A DNA stretch of 64,000 bases from Arthrobacter sp. ATA002 (GCF_026898095.1 NZ_CP114015.1:1178001-1242000), one strand, 5' to 3'; positions 22,278-32,942 are shown, counted from the stretch's first letter. Notes: generated from the letters alone by a model not told the origin. A program made the numbers and translations.

Positions 22278-24523
22278 TTACTTCTCCGGTACCAGCACTT
22301 CAGCCCGGCGGCCTGCGGCACGGCGCCCCGCAGCCGGTGCCGGCTGCCGGCGGCTCCCGCGCCGCGAACGTACGGCATGGATGACGCTCAGCAGTATCGC
22401 CAACCCCCATCCAATGGCCATTGCGGCGAGACCGAGATACAGGCCCGGGGAGTGAACTCGAGCTTCACCTCGGATGACCCCTGTGGAACATCCACGGTGA
22501 TCACGCCCGCCGGTCCTTCATCGAGCTCCTGCACGGTGCCGTCGACGCTGACCGAGTATCCCGGCCAGGCCAGCCGGGCGAAGACGAGCTGCCCGTCACC
22601 GGAAGGCGCGGAAACGCTGACGGTCTCAGCGTCCCCGTCCTCTTCGGCGGAAAGCACCTGCAGCCCGGGTGAAGCCCATGAAACGGTTCCGGGAAGCTCC
22701 AGCGGCTCCGTGCGCCGGAGGATGTCGCGGTACTCATCCGATTCCACGATTTCCCAGCCGTCGGGAAGCGGCGCAGCGTTCACGTCGAGGAGGGTCTTTT
22801 GGACGACGACCGTCTCCACCCGCAGGACATCGGCCAGCGGCACCGGAATGCTCTCGGACGCGTCGTTCCACAACTGGTCGTAGGCCGCAGGACAGGTCTC
22901 TCCCCGGTAGTTCATGCAGAGCGCATTGACGAACGTGACATAGCTGATGCCGCTGTAGCGGTTGAGGCTGTCATCGATCCCGGCGTTCAGAATCTGGTTC
23001 CCGTACAGCAGGGACCCCTCCACGAAGGCCGGTGCTTCCAGCCCGGTGACGGTGAGGAGCTGCAGGGTGTTTCCCTCATAGCTCTCGGTGGATTCCTCCA
23101 GCACTTCAGCGTCTACGGGCGATCCCAGGGCAGCGACCGGATTGGCCGGAATGAAAGCGTAGCTCTGGAAGACCAGGACCGACGCTGTTCCAAAGACCAT
23201 GACTGCCGCCAGGCCCGGGAAGCCCAGGCGGCGCCAGCAGAAGAGAGCCAGACCCAGCAGGCCGGCGATGAAGAGTCCGATGAGGAGCTGGCTGTGCAGC
23301 CCGTCGGGATAAATGGCCCAGGCGCGGTAGACACCGAAAGCCACGATCAACAGGGCAAAGACCAGCCGCGCCTTGAACTTCGTTGCGCTGAGGCCCGCGG
23401 AGAGGACCACCATGAAGATGACCAGCAGTCCGAGGTAGAAATACTCAATGAGGCGCAGCGGCCAGCGGAAGAGCAGGATGTGCGACGGCGCAAAGGCCAG
23501 CAGGAAGTAGATGCCGGTAACGATGTACAGGCTGGAGATCTGGCGGCTGCGGGCGGCGATGGAACGGAAGTTCAGCCACGGGAGCAGGGGCAGGATGAAC
23601 CAGGCCAGATAGGCCGAGGGGACGGACTCGATGGCACCGTAAAAGTGGTTTGTTGGCGGCTTGTAGTTCGGCATGCTCATCGCGGTCAGGTCGCCGATTC
23701 CGGGCACCAGGAACATGTCGTTGGCAATGACGGAACTGGTCCGCGCTGTAACCTCCGCCGAGAGGGGGAGGGGGAAGAACACCAGTACGGCGGTCAGGCC
23801 GACCGCGAGGGCCAGGAAGAACAGGCTGACCAGTCTCCTGCTCTTCCGGGTGAGCAGGAGCTCCACGCCCACGGCTGCGCAGACCACGATAACTCCGACG
23901 GCCCCGTAGGGGTTTCCGGCGGTCATGGTCAGGAAACCAAGGATAAAGGGCAGCAGGGGGTTGCGGTTGCCATGCATCGCCCGGCGCAGCGACCACCAGA
24001 ACAGGGTCACCCAGGCGAAGGCCATGAGCCCGCCGGGCCAGCGGGCTGCCTCGTAAAAGAGCGTGAAGCCGCTGAAGGGAATGGCGATGCCCGCTGCAGC
24101 GGCAAGCCACTTGTTGGCCCCGTAGCTCCTGGCCAGCAGGAAGGTGCCGAGGGCGAGAAGAGCCATGAACTCGGTCACGACCAGGAAGGATGCCAGCGCC
24201 AGGTTGCTGATGTTGGCCACGGCCATGAAGTTCAGCAGGTTCAGCGGGTTCCAAATGCCGTAGCCCACTTCGGCGATGTAGTTACCGCCGGCCCAGCCGC
24301 CCGGGTCCATGAGTTCGAAGTTTCCGTTGAGCAGCTCCTGGCCCAGGCTGCGCCACACCGGGAGGAACGACTGCATCGTGTCGTCCCAGTAGAAGAATGT
24401 GGGGCTGAACAAGCGGGGAATGAAGCACAAAGCTACCGTGATGAGCGGTACCAGCACAGCAATGTGCCACTCCTTCAGGGACTTCTTCCGTACTTTTACT
24501 GCCGTGCCTGGAACTCGGGACAC
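22278..24523 (-). CDS. YfhO-like polytopic membrane protein, probable GT-C glycosyltransferase
   Basis: The corrected 748-residue protein has a dozen or more membrane segments, an early extracytoplasmic loop with FFYWDDTMQSFLPVW, and a C-terminal soluble beta domain ending in AWPGYSVSVDG, VDVPQGSSEVKLEFTPPG and a last helix. That ending is characteristic of the YfhO family, GT-C-like proteins that glycosylate teichoic acids in Bacillus and Listeria with undecaprenyl-phosphate sugars. The frame breaks at GGGG 22448-22451 (plus strand); one more base restores the final helix and moves the stop to 22278. The GTG start follows AGGAAAC. It is last in a four-gene minus-strand cluster. Confidence 0.75.
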
Positions 24524-24580
24524 CGTTGTTTCCTAACTGCGGGTTGATGCTTGTGCTGGTCTGGTGACATATCCCCAAAG

Positions 24581-26372
24581 TCACCCGGTCTTGTGGAGGA
24601 CAACATTTTGGAGCGCGTTGACCGGCTCCAGCGCTGTTGACCAGCCGAGGTCATGAAGTTCCGGAACACGGGGCAACTGGCCCTGTTCCACAACCAGGTA
24701 GCTGATGCCGTACTTGTCCGCTAGGCGGTCCAGCTGCTCCGAGCTTAGGCCGTTGTACAGCCGGGGGTCGGATTTCCGGCACTGGTCCACTCCGCCCAGA
24801 TCGTCGAGGCGCTGCTGCCATTCAGTCCACGGAGCACCCCGTACGGGATGTTCTTACAATCCGCAATCACGCCGCGGTAGGTCACAGCGCGGACGTAGGC
24901 TGCCATTGGCGGTGCCAGGAGGCTCTCTCCGGCCGGGACAACGTCTTCAACCGCTTCGCCCCACTCACGCAGATCGGTATTGGGGATATATTCCGGGTTG
25001 AGGCCACGCAGCGTCAAGCCGCCGGAACCGGCGGCAGTGCCGAGAAACAGGACGATAAGGGCCGATGCGCACAGGCGCGTTGCCAGAACGGCGGTGCGCT
25101 GGCTGCGGGAACGCAGAAAAACGGGGACCAGGACTGCAACGAGGTAGGCCGCGGCAAAAGCAGCGCTGGCGGGAATAACCGGCTCCCATGAGCCGTCCAG
25201 GACATATTCCCACGTCAGGACCAGAAGCAGGAGCACTGTCGGCAGGCTCCTCATGCCCAGCCGGAACACGGGAAGCAGGACCCCCATGACGGCAAACGGC
25301 AGAACCAGGGCGCCCAGCCGGTAGACGTTCAAACCCTGGGCGAGCTCCCCGAAGAACGGAACGGAGAGCACATTGGCCATGAGTCCAAGGAGCAGGCCAA
25401 CCATCGGCAGCCCGACGGCGGCGGCCCACACCGCGCGGTTACCGGGCCGCTCATACACGGCGGTAAAAAGTGCCAGCCCAATAATGGCCAGGGAGAACAT
25501 GACTGCCGGGACACCCCAGAACTGGGCTGCGCAGTGGTAGGCAATCAGGTCATTGCAGATATCGACAAAATCGCCGGTGTTGGCCGCAACCGGCCGTGCG
25601 GTCAGCCCCGCTGCAACGATGGCTGCCGTGGCGGCCAGAGTAACCGCGGTGGCCCGCGGGACGCTGCGGCGGCGGATGGCGTGGACAACGATGAGGGCGG
25701 CCAGCAGGACTGCGACCACAGCTCCCTGCTGTACATGAACGACGGCGGTCAGCACGGCCGCGGCCAGCATCCAAGTGCTTCGGCCGGTCAGCGCCGCAGC
25801 TATGAAAAGAAAGACCAGATTGGCCGACACCACTGCCGGTATGGCCAGGGCCAGCATGGAGGAGCCGGTGCCGACCACCATCCACGGTGAAAGCGAGGCC
25901 AGGACCGTCGTTGCCGTCCCGAACAGCCACGGTGTGGACGGCGCCCATTTTCGGCTCAGGAAGGAGACGGCCAAACCGAAGGCTGCCAGTCCGGCGCACC
26001 AGAACAGCACGTAGACCAGGTCGAGGATTCCCAGGGAACTTCCAACAAAGGTCAGGGTGTCAAAAAACCAGTGCGGCTGGGGCGCGGCGGCCAGGAACCA
26101 GTCGCCGGCCCAGCGGGTCGGATCGGCCCACTGCAAACCCAGGGGGAGAGCACATAGTGGTCGCCGGTGCCCGCACTGTATCCTCCCGGCAGCCCGGAGT
26201 GCAGGCCGCGGTTTCCACTGTTGATGAGCACGCCCAGGAGCAGGGCAGTAGCAGCGCCCTGGCCGTACACCCCGCCGGCTGGCCGCCGCAGCCGCCGCGC
26301 CGCCGGAGCCGGGGCCTGCGGGAGGGGCGGGGGACCGGCCTCAGCGGTGTCCGGAAGGGGTGGAAGGCTCAA
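24581..26372 (-). CDS. Large polytopic membrane protein, unknown (glycosylation cluster)
   Basis: The corrected length is 597 residues, with a proline-rich cytosolic N-terminus, about ten or eleven membrane segments and a C-terminal extracytoplasmic part (PEYIPNTDLREW onward) ending in a Rossmann-like GISYLVVEQ stretch. The layout recalls GT-C enzymes and YfhO relatives, but I see no decisive motif. Two frame breaks occur at GGGGG 26144-26148 and CCCC 24837-24840 (plus strand); restoring one base at each yields SPLGLQWADPTRW and YGGAPWTEWQQRL. The TTG start overlaps the flippase-like stop by 4 nt. It is 57 bp upstream of the YfhO-like gene. Confidence 0.7.
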
Positions 26373-27350
26373 TCACGCTCTCCGAGCTGCTTCCGTTTGA
26401 CGGAGAGGAATGCGACGCCGACACAGAGGAGGTCGGCAACCGTAAACAGCAGGCGGGAAAGCAGGGCAATGGCGGTTGCCGCCCCGACTGACATCACTGA
26501 TGCAAGGGCCAGGCCCACAATCGCTTCCCGGGCACCGATGCCGGCGGGAAGGAGGAAGGCCACGACGCCGGTGGTCATACCCAGGGCCAGGGCGCCGGTA
26601 AGGAAGAACAGGGTTGCCGGTGACAGGCCCGCCTCGTGGCTGGAAAGCAGCCACAGGTGCACGCCGAAGAAGGCATACATTCCCACACCGAGGATGAAGG
26701 AGTGGACCATCGTTTTCGCTTTGATCGGCGTCGGGAGCGGCTCCCGGCGGAATATGCGAAGGACCAGATCCACCAGGAAAGTAACAACCCGCGGGTGCAT
26801 GGCGAGGAGGACTACCGGCAGCAGGATGTACAGCCAGCGGAGCGGGGGCTGCTGCTCTCCCAGTGCCGGCAGCGCCAGGGCCCCGACCACGAGCGAGGCG
26901 CCAACGGTGATGCCGGTGCTGACGAGCGAGGCAACGAACACCTGCGCGCGCCCAAGTCCCTGCTTGCGGCCCAGCTCCATCTGCAGCACGAAGGCCCATA
27001 CGGATCCCGGCACGTATTTTTCCGAGCTGGCCGATCAGATAGATCTTATTCAGATCCCCCCGCTGCGCACCGGCGGCTATGTCGCTGTCGAGGATGCCGA
27101 GGAGGATGACACGCCACATCATCATGCCGAGGAGGACCCCCGGTATCAACAGGAGAAGAGCAGCGGCTACCTGCCACCAGGCCATCGTGAAGACGGTGGC
27201 CTTGACCTCGGGCCACTGGGAGGCAATGGCATAGACGGCGGCTGCGAATACCAGGACCAGCAGGGCACGCCGGGCAAAGTCGAGAATCTTCTGCCGCTTC
27301 GTGGGAGGCGTGGAACTCGGAGCATCGGGCATGGATTCGGGCTGGCTCAC
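26369..27350 (-). CDS. UPF0104/LPG-synthase-TM family flippase-like membrane protein
   Basis: A 326-residue corrected protein with about eight membrane segments. LIGQLGKYVPGSVW and the late LLPAGIGAREAIVG motif are hallmarks of the UPF0104/lysylphosphatidylglycerol-synthase transmembrane family, which includes putative polyprenyl-phosphate-sugar flippases. The frame breaks at TTTTT 27017-27021 (plus strand); here one base must be removed. The start overlaps the GT2 gene by 4 nt. Adjacency to a GT2 enzyme echoes archaeal proteins in which the two domains are fused. Confidence 0.82.
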
Positions 27351-28099
27351 TGCGCGGCTGCCTCTGACTGCGGCAGAACCGCGAAGCGGCGCTTCTGCCT
27401 GCGCAAGCGTCCCAGTCCCAAGGCCATTTTCACGACGTCCCTGGGCTTGACGCTTGTCTCTTTTTCGCCCTGAACCGTGGTGAGCGTAACGGGCACCTCG
27501 GCGATGGTCTGCTTTTGGGCCTCGGCGGCCAGTACGATCTGCGTGCTGAAGAGGAACCCGGGGTCATCAAAGTGCTGGTGCATCGCACGGATCCAGGTGC
27601 CGTCAACGTTCATGGTGCCCTGCGAGTCGCCGACGCGGGAGCCCAGGATCAGCCGGCGGGCCGCCTTGAATCCTCCGGTGCTGACACTGCGCAGCAGTCC
27701 GCGTCCGGCCTGGGACCGGGGGTGTGCCTTCGATCCAATGATGAGCAGGGGCTGCTCCGGCAGCGCCGCTGCGGCCTCCAAATCCGTGAAACCGAACGGC
27801 AGGTCATCTGCAGTGAGCAGGACCCGGCGTCCCTTGCTCGCCGCTATTCCGCACCGCAGGGCGTTTCCCATTCCCTTGGCGCTCTGCAAAACCTGGAACG
27901 AGATGTAGGGCGTGTCCTCTGCATTCCTCAGGGCGGTGAGGTAGCTGTCGTCCGAGGAACCGTTCTCCACGATGATGATCTCGGTGCGCCCGGATTGCAG
28001 GTAGCGCCGCCACTCCTGCAGGGCGGGCGCCAGAACGGGCCCGCTGTTGTGGACCGGAATCACCACGGTCAAATCCGGCGTAGTCTCGTCGAAAGTCAA
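27347..28099 (-). CDS. DPM1-like family 2 glycosyltransferase
   Basis: A 250-residue cytosolic GT-A enzyme without membrane segments. It starts with DLTVVIPVHNSG, and has the IIIVENGSSDDS nucleotide-binding loop, KGMGNALRCGI, and TADDLPFGF at the metal-binding position. It resembles polyprenyl-phosphate hexose synthases of the DPM1/GtrB type. The TTG start follows GAGGG. As first gene of a four-gene minus-strand cluster it would charge undecaprenyl phosphate with a sugar, which the next protein could flip. Confidence 0.82.
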   Translation of the reverse strand: MTFDETTPDLTVVIPVHNSGPVLAPALQEWRRYLQSGRTEIIIVENGSSDDSYLTALRNAEDTPYISFQVLQSAKGMGNALRCGIAASKGRRVLLTADDLPFGFTDLEAAAALPEQPLLIIGSKAHPRSQAGRGLLRSVSTGGFKAARRLILGSRVGDSQGTMNVDGTWIRAMHQHFDDPGFLFSTQIVLAAEAQKQTIAEVPVTLTTVQGEKETSVKPRDVVKMALGLGRLRRQKRRFAVLPQSEAAAQ

Positions 28100-28504
28100 G
28101 AAATCCCTCGTATGTTCAGTGCTGTGTGCGCGTGCAAACGCTGCCCTGCACTACGCATGACGATGGAGCAGGTGTCGAGTAGTGCAGACAGGGTTTGCTT
28201 ATGCCTGCCGATATAAAGCCACCCCGGATGGCCCCAGGGTATTGTGCCGAGCCGGTCCCTGAGACCTGATAATTGTACAGGGTACTGTTCTCGGCGTCGG
28301 CCACTTCGTTCATGGCCAATACTGGCAGGGCCGAGTCCGATGTGGCGTGCGGGACACGGGCAGCACCTCATTGGCTTCCGGTCCGCCGAAAGGCCGCCCC
28401 GGCCAATGACGGCTCCAGCCTCCGTCCTGTACGGTTGCAGGCGGGCGCCCGGCCGTCGGATGACGGCCCCCGGGGTAGGCCCGGGTGACTTTCCAAGGAG
28501 GAGC
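28100..28504. other. 405-bp divergent intergenic region
   Basis: This lies between the start of the minus-strand GT2 gene and the VanY-type gene. It holds the long inverted repeat listed separately and must contain promoters for both directions. I see no convincing -35/-10 pair and no gene. Open frames extending the carboxypeptidase upstream through here lack its strong ribosome binding site. Confidence 0.6.
28134..28198. repeat. Imperfect inverted repeat upstream of the GT2 gene
   Basis: Two arms of about 20 nt (28134-28154 and 28179-28198), each bounded by gcaaac and ctgcactac or their complements, flank a 24-nt centre. The feature begins 35 nt upstream of the GT2 start, so it falls in its leader or promoter. 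It may be a regulator site or RNA hairpin. Confidence 0.6.
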
Positions 28505-29482
28505 GTGCGCACCGTTGGATCCCTTGCCGCGCGGTCGCTGCTGACGGCGCTGGCCATCGTGGCAGGAAGCGCTGCCGTTGCAGGAACGGCTCACGCGGAC
28601 GACGACGCTTCAGGAAATGCGTTCATCGACGCATCCACAACGCTGGGCGCACCCGTCGGTTCCCGCACCTGCGGGCTGCGCGACGGCGGCTGCTCCCGCG
28701 ACCACCGGTACGGTTCCATGGTGTACTCGCCGCGCACCGGCGCCGAACCGGTCCGCGGCGCAATCCGCTCCGCCTGGCGGGACCACGGAGCGGAAGCCGG
28801 GGCCCTTGGCTACCCGCTCGATGCACAGGCGTGCCGGGAAGGGACCTGCACCCAGCAGTTTGAACGGGGCACCGTCACCCGGTCGAAGGCCGGTGAGGTA
28901 ACCGTCCGCCTGGACATCGACGACCCGGCGGGCACCGCCGTCGTCGTCAACAAACAACGGCCGCTGGATCCCGTGGCCTACGTTCCGGAAGACCTGGTGA
29001 GTGTGGACGGACTGCAGCTGCGGCGGGCTGCGGCTGCGTCCTTTGAGATGCTGAGGGAAGCGGCCGCAGGTGACGGCGCCGCGCTGGCCGCCGTCAGCGG
29101 TTACCGCTCCCATGAAAGCCAGGCGCAGCTTTACGCGGGCTACACCGGCCGGTACGGGCAGGCAGCCGCGGACACGATCTCCGCACGCCCCGGACACAGT
29201 GAACACCAGACCGGCCTCGCCGTGGATATCGCCGCCCCTGACGGTGCCTGCACCCTCCAAGGCTGCTTCGCGGATACCGCGGCGGGGACCTGGGCCGCCG
29301 AAAACGCCTATCGCTTCGGGTTCATCATCCGCTATCCGGACGGCGCGTCAGGCACAACGGGATACGCGTACGAGCCGTGGCACCTGCGGTTTGTGGGCAC
29401 CGACCTGGCCCGCAGCATGCAGAAGCACCAGTCCGCCACGCTGGAGGAGCACCTGGGCCTGCCGCCCGCGGCGGACTACTGA
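28505..29482 (+). CDS. Secreted D-Ala-D-Ala carboxypeptidase (VanY/M15B) with LGFP-like repeat
   Basis: A 325-residue secreted protein. GTG at 28505 follows AAGGAGGAGC, a strong site that rules out longer versions. The signal peptide ends near AGTAHADDD (about residue 32). Residues about 50-125 resemble LGFP cell-wall-binding repeats. The VanY domain (about 150-310) shows SGYRSHESQAQLY, the zinc-binding SEHQTGLAVDI and EPWHLRF. It should trim D-Ala from peptidoglycan stem peptides outside the cell. Fusion with an LGFP-like anchor suggests attachment to a wall polymer, perhaps the galactan-like polymer made nearby. Confidence 0.88.
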   Translation: MRTVGSLAARSLLTALAIVAGSAAVAGTAHADDDASGNAFIDASTTLGAPVGSRTCGLRDGGCSRDHRYGSMVYSPRTGAEPVRGAIRSAWRDHGAEAGALGYPLDAQACREGTCTQQFERGTVTRSKAGEVTVRLDIDDPAGTAVVVNKQRPLDPVAYVPEDLVSVDGLQLRRAAAASFEMLREAAAGDGAALAAVSGYRSHESQAQLYAGYTGRYGQAAADTISARPGHSEHQTGLAVDIAAPDGACTLQGCFADTAAGTWAAENAYRFGFIIRYPDGASGTTGYAYEPWHLRFVGTDLARSMQKHQSATLEEHLGLPPAADY

Positions 29483-29655
29483 CCCCCGCGCGCACCCTGT
29501 AAGTAGGGCTACCCGGTTATCCACATACCCGGGAGCTACTCTCGCAAAAGACCACGTGCCCTCCTAGTCTGTTCGCCGTGGCCCGATCCGGGCCGCGCCA
29601 GTCTCGCGGCCGGGCGTAACCACCAGCCCTGCCGTGCTGAACCCGGGGGCCAGCT

Positions 29656-30881
29656 GTGGATGCGGTTGCAATCGTTGAGGATGAGGTACGGGAACTGATC
29701 CGTGTCCGCGGCCTGGACCCCGGAAGCCAGCTTGCGGAAGTCCGCCGGCTGGTTGCGGATGCGGTCACGGATTACGACGAGCGCTCCCTCCTGGGCTCTC
29801 TGCCGCCCCTGGGTGTGCTGGAGCAGGCCCGGCGCCGGGTCTTCGATGCCGTGGCAGGCTTCGGCGACCTGCAGCCGCTGCTCGATGACCCCACAGTGGA
29901 GGAAGTGTGGATCAATTCCCCCACGGAAATCTATGCCGCCCGCGACGGTCGGTCCGAGCTGACGTCCCTGGTGCTTTCCCGGACCAGGTCCGGGATCTGG
30001 TGGAGCGGATGCTGAAGAGCTCGGGCCGCCGGCTGGATTTGTCATCGCCCTTCGTCGATGCCTCGCTGCCGGACGGCTCCCGGCTGCACGTTGTCATTCC
30101 GGATATCACCCGGCGCCACTGGGCGGTCAACATTCGAAAGTTCATTGCCCGCGCCAGCCGGCTGGAGCATTTGGTGGAACTCGGAACCCTGACTCCGCAG
30201 GCGGCCCGGTTCCTGGGCGCCGCTGTGGCCAGCGGCCTGAACGTCCTGGTTTCGGGAGCCACCCAGGCGGGAAAAACCACCATGCTGAACTGCCTCGGGG
30301 CATCAATCGGGCCGCGCGAACGGGTGGTCACCGTCGAGGAAATCTTCGAACTGCAGCTGCCGCTGCGTGACGTGGTGGGGCTGCAGTGCCGGCAGTCCAA
30401 TCTCGAGGGCATGGGGGAAATACCGTTGCGGCGGCTGGTCAAGGAAGCCCTCCGAATGCGTCCGGACCGGCTGATCGTGGGCGAAGTCCGGGAGGCGGAG
30501 AGCCTGGACATGCTTATTGCGCTGAATTCGGGTCTTCCCGGCATGTGCAGCGTGCACGCCAACAGTGCACATGACGCCGTCACCAAGATCTGTACCCTGC
30601 CGCTCCTGGCCGGTGACAACATTTCCAGTGCCTTTGTGGTTCCCACCGTTGCTTCCTGCATTGACCTGGTGATCCACTGCGCCCGGAATGCCGCCGGCAA
30701 ACGCCAGGTCATGGAGATCATGGCGCTGGGCAGCCGCGTCGAGAACGGGATCATTGAATCCTCGTCCATTTTCCAGCGGACTGACGGGCGGCTCGAACTC
30801 ACGGCCGCTTCCATGCCGGCGCCGGAAAAATTCGCCCGGGCAGGGTTTAATGTGGCGGAACTCCTTGAGGTGCAGCCGTGA
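29656..30881 (+). CDS. Tad pilus secretion ATPase CpaF/TadA
   Basis: Powers assembly or secretion of Flp pili. The corrected protein is 408 residues: an N-terminal helical domain, then the VirB11-like core with VEEVWINSP, Walker A SGATQAGKTTMLN, the Asp-box EEIFEL, Walker B DRLIVGEVR and the SVHANSA histidine box. The frame breaks at CCC 29978-29980; adding one C gives LVLSPDQVRDLVERML. The GTG start follows GGGGGCCAGCT. It begins a tightly coupled operon (cpaF-tadB-tadC) by a 4-nt overlap. A possible -10 TAGTCT lies about 100 bp upstream. Confidence 0.9.
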
Positions 30882-31731
30882 GCGCCGCCGCGGGGCTGCT
30901 TCTGGGACTCGGACTGTTCCTGGTGTGGCGGTCCTGCTGGGCGGTGCCGCCGCCCGCCGCCCGTAAGCCCCGCAGCAGCCGGCTGGAGGACGAACTGCTG
31001 CAGGCAGGTATCCAGCGGGTCACCCCGCGTGCCGTCATTGCCGCCAGTGGGTCGGCCGGACTCCTGGTTGCGGTACTGGTCCTGGCCGGAACCGGTGCGG
31101 TGCCGGTGGCCGCATGTTTTGGCCTTTTCGGCGCCGGGATTCCGCTGGCCCTGGTTCGCTGGCAGGCCCGCAAGCAGCGCAGCTCGCGGGCCGAGCTGTG
31201 GCCGGACGCAGTGGATCACCTGCGGTCCGCCATTCGGGCGGGACTCTCCTGCCCGAGGCCCTCATCCAGCTTGGCGAGAACGGGCCCGAGGAACTGAGGC
31301 CGCCGTTCCGTGAGTTCGCCGCCGACTACCGGGCGGGCGGCCAATTCGACTCATCCCTGACCCGGCTGAAAGCCAATTTAGCCGACCCCGTCGCGGACCG
31401 GATCGTTGAAGCGCTGCGCCTGACCCGCGAAGTCGGGGGATCGGACCTGGGCCGGCTGCTGGGAACCCTCAACCAGTTCCTCAGGGACAACGCCAGGACC
31501 CGCAGCGAACTGCTGGCCCGCCAGTCCTGGACGGTCAACGCCGCCCGCCTGGCAGTGGCCGCCCCCTGGATCGTTCTGATGCTCCTGGCCACTCGGCCCG
31601 AAGCCATCAGCGCTTACAACTCCGCAGCCGGAGCGACCGTGCTGGTGGCGGGGATCGTGGTTTCGGTGGTGTGCTACCGGCTGATGCTGCGCATCGGTGC
31701 CCTGCCCGAAGAGGAACGGGTCCTGCGGTGA
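30878..31731 (+). CDS. Tad pilus inner-membrane protein TadB
   Basis: The corrected 284-residue protein has two N-terminal membrane segments, a cytosolic T2SF (GspF-like) domain with LRSAIRAGLSLPEALIQLG, and two C-terminal membrane segments. It would form the platform of the pilus motor together with TadC. The frame breaks at CC 31248-31249; one more C restores the T2SF helix quoted above. GTGA overlaps with cpaF upstream and with tadC downstream show translational coupling. Confidence 0.85.
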
Positions 31732-32669
31732 CAGCGCCGTGGTTCCTCGCCGTCTGCTGCGGCCTTGCCCTGGGTGCCTCCGCCTGGTTCGCCGCCCTGC
31801 GGCTGCCACCGCTGCGGCCGGTCACCTTCAGTGAGCGCATCGGGCCGCAGCTGCGGAACGGCGGCCACGGGTCGAGGCTGCTTTCGGCGCCGGCAGACGA
31901 CCTGACCCCGTTCGGCCCGCTGGAACGCATCCTGCGGCCGGCCCTGCACCTGGCCGTCCGGCGGTTGAACAAACTCAATCCCGCCACCCGTGATCTGCAG
32001 CGCCGGCTGGAGCGCGCCGGGCGGAACCTATCCGTCCTGGATTTCCGTGCGGAACAGGTCCTGTGGACCGGCGGCGGCTTTCTGGCCGGCGGCGTGGTCT
32101 CCGTCTGGATGGCCGGCATGGACAGGACCGGGGTCGTCGGAGTCATCGCGGGCACGGTCCTGGGGGCAGCCCTGGGATTTGTGCTGCGGGATTACCGGCT
32201 GAGCTCGCAAATCAAGAACCGCGAAACGCGGATGCTCGCCGAATTCCCCAGCCTGGCGGAAATGATGGCGCTCGCGGTGGGGGCCGGCGAAAGTGCCAAC
32301 GGCGCCCTGGAACGCATTGCCCGGACGGCACACGGGGAGCTTGCCGGCGAGTTTGGACGGATCCTCGCCGAAACCCGCTCCGGCATTCCGCTGACGAACG
32401 CCCTGCAGCACTTCTCCGACCGCGTCCGGCTGGCGCCCCTGTCCCGGTTCGTCGACGGGCTGACGGTGGCGATCGAACGCGGCACACCCCTGGCCGATGT
32501 CATGCGGGCACAGTCCCAGGACGTCCGCGACCTGGCTAAACGCGAACTGTTGGAGAGCGCCGGAAAGAAGGAGATCGCCATGATGGTTCCCCTTGTCTTC
32601 GGCGTCCTTCCGCTGACCGTGCTCTTCTCCATCTTTCCCGGCATCTCGCTGCTGGGAATTGGACTCTAG
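31728..32669 (+). CDS. Tad pilus inner-membrane protein TadC
   Basis: A 313-residue protein with an N-terminal membrane segment, a central pair, a cytosolic T2SF domain (AEFPSLAEMMALAVGAGESANGA) and a C-terminal hydrophobic stretch VFGVLPLTVLFSIFPGISLL. It is the expected partner of TadB. The start is GTG at 31728, overlapping the tadB stop by 4 nt; the frame is intact. Confidence 0.88.
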   Translation: MTAPWFLAVCCGLALGASAWFAALRLPPLRPVTFSERIGPQLRNGGHGSRLLSAPADDLTPFGPLERILRPALHLAVRRLNKLNPATRDLQRRLERAGRNLSVLDFRAEQVLWTGGGFLAGGVVSVWMAGMDRTGVVGVIAGTVLGAALGFVLRDYRLSSQIKNRETRMLAEFPSLAEMMALAVGAGESANGALERIARTAHGELAGEFGRILAETRSGIPLTNALQHFSDRVRLAPLSRFVDGLTVAIERGTPLADVMRAQSQDVRDLAKRELLESAGKKEIAMMVPLVFGVLPLTVLFSIFPGISLLGIGL

Positions 32670-32694
32670 GACCCTCCAATGAAAGGAACTTCAC

Positions 32695-32922
32695 ATGCGC
32701 ATCCTCAACGCACCGAAACGGCTCCTGCTGCTGCTCGGCACGGCGCTGATCGTCCGGCTGACCCAAACCGTGCAGGACGGGGACCGCGAACGAGGCGACG
32801 TGCCGGGGTGGGTGATGATCACCCTGATGTCGGCGACCCTCGTCGCCCTGATCCTTGGCCTGGCCCGGGGTGCACTCGTCGATATGTTCGAAAACGCGAT
32901 GGACATGGTCACCAACACCTGA
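32695..32922 (+). CDS. Small pilin-like membrane protein of the Tad operon
   Basis: A 75-residue protein: a basic N-terminus with a hydrophobic patch, a polar stretch DGDRERGDVPG, then one long hydrophobic helix (WVMITLMSATLVALILGL) and an amphipathic C-terminus. Position between tadC and the TadE-like genes plus size suggest the Flp-type pilin or a pilin-like subunit. The canonical Flp cleavage signature with glutamate-tyrosine at +5/+6 is not present, so processing may differ. ATG follows AAAGGAAC. Confidence 0.7.
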   Translation: MRILNAPKRLLLLLGTALIVRLTQTVQDGDRERGDVPGWVMITLMSATLVALILGLARGALVDMFENAMDMVTNT

Positions 32923-32942
32923 GTGGCCGGCGCCGCCGTGCC

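Noticed and set aside
22799..24547. Long open frame (over 580 codons) on the plus strand opposite the YfhO-like gene
   Set aside because: Its composition is the low-complexity Glu/Gly/Gln pattern of an antisense frame in GC-rich coding DNA; it has no start signal or family motif, whereas the minus strand encodes a recognisable membrane protein.
28244..28504. Eighty-seven-residue extension of the VanY-type protein
   Set aside because: It would place residues before the signal peptide, and the strong AAGGAGGAGC site directly precedes GTG 28505.
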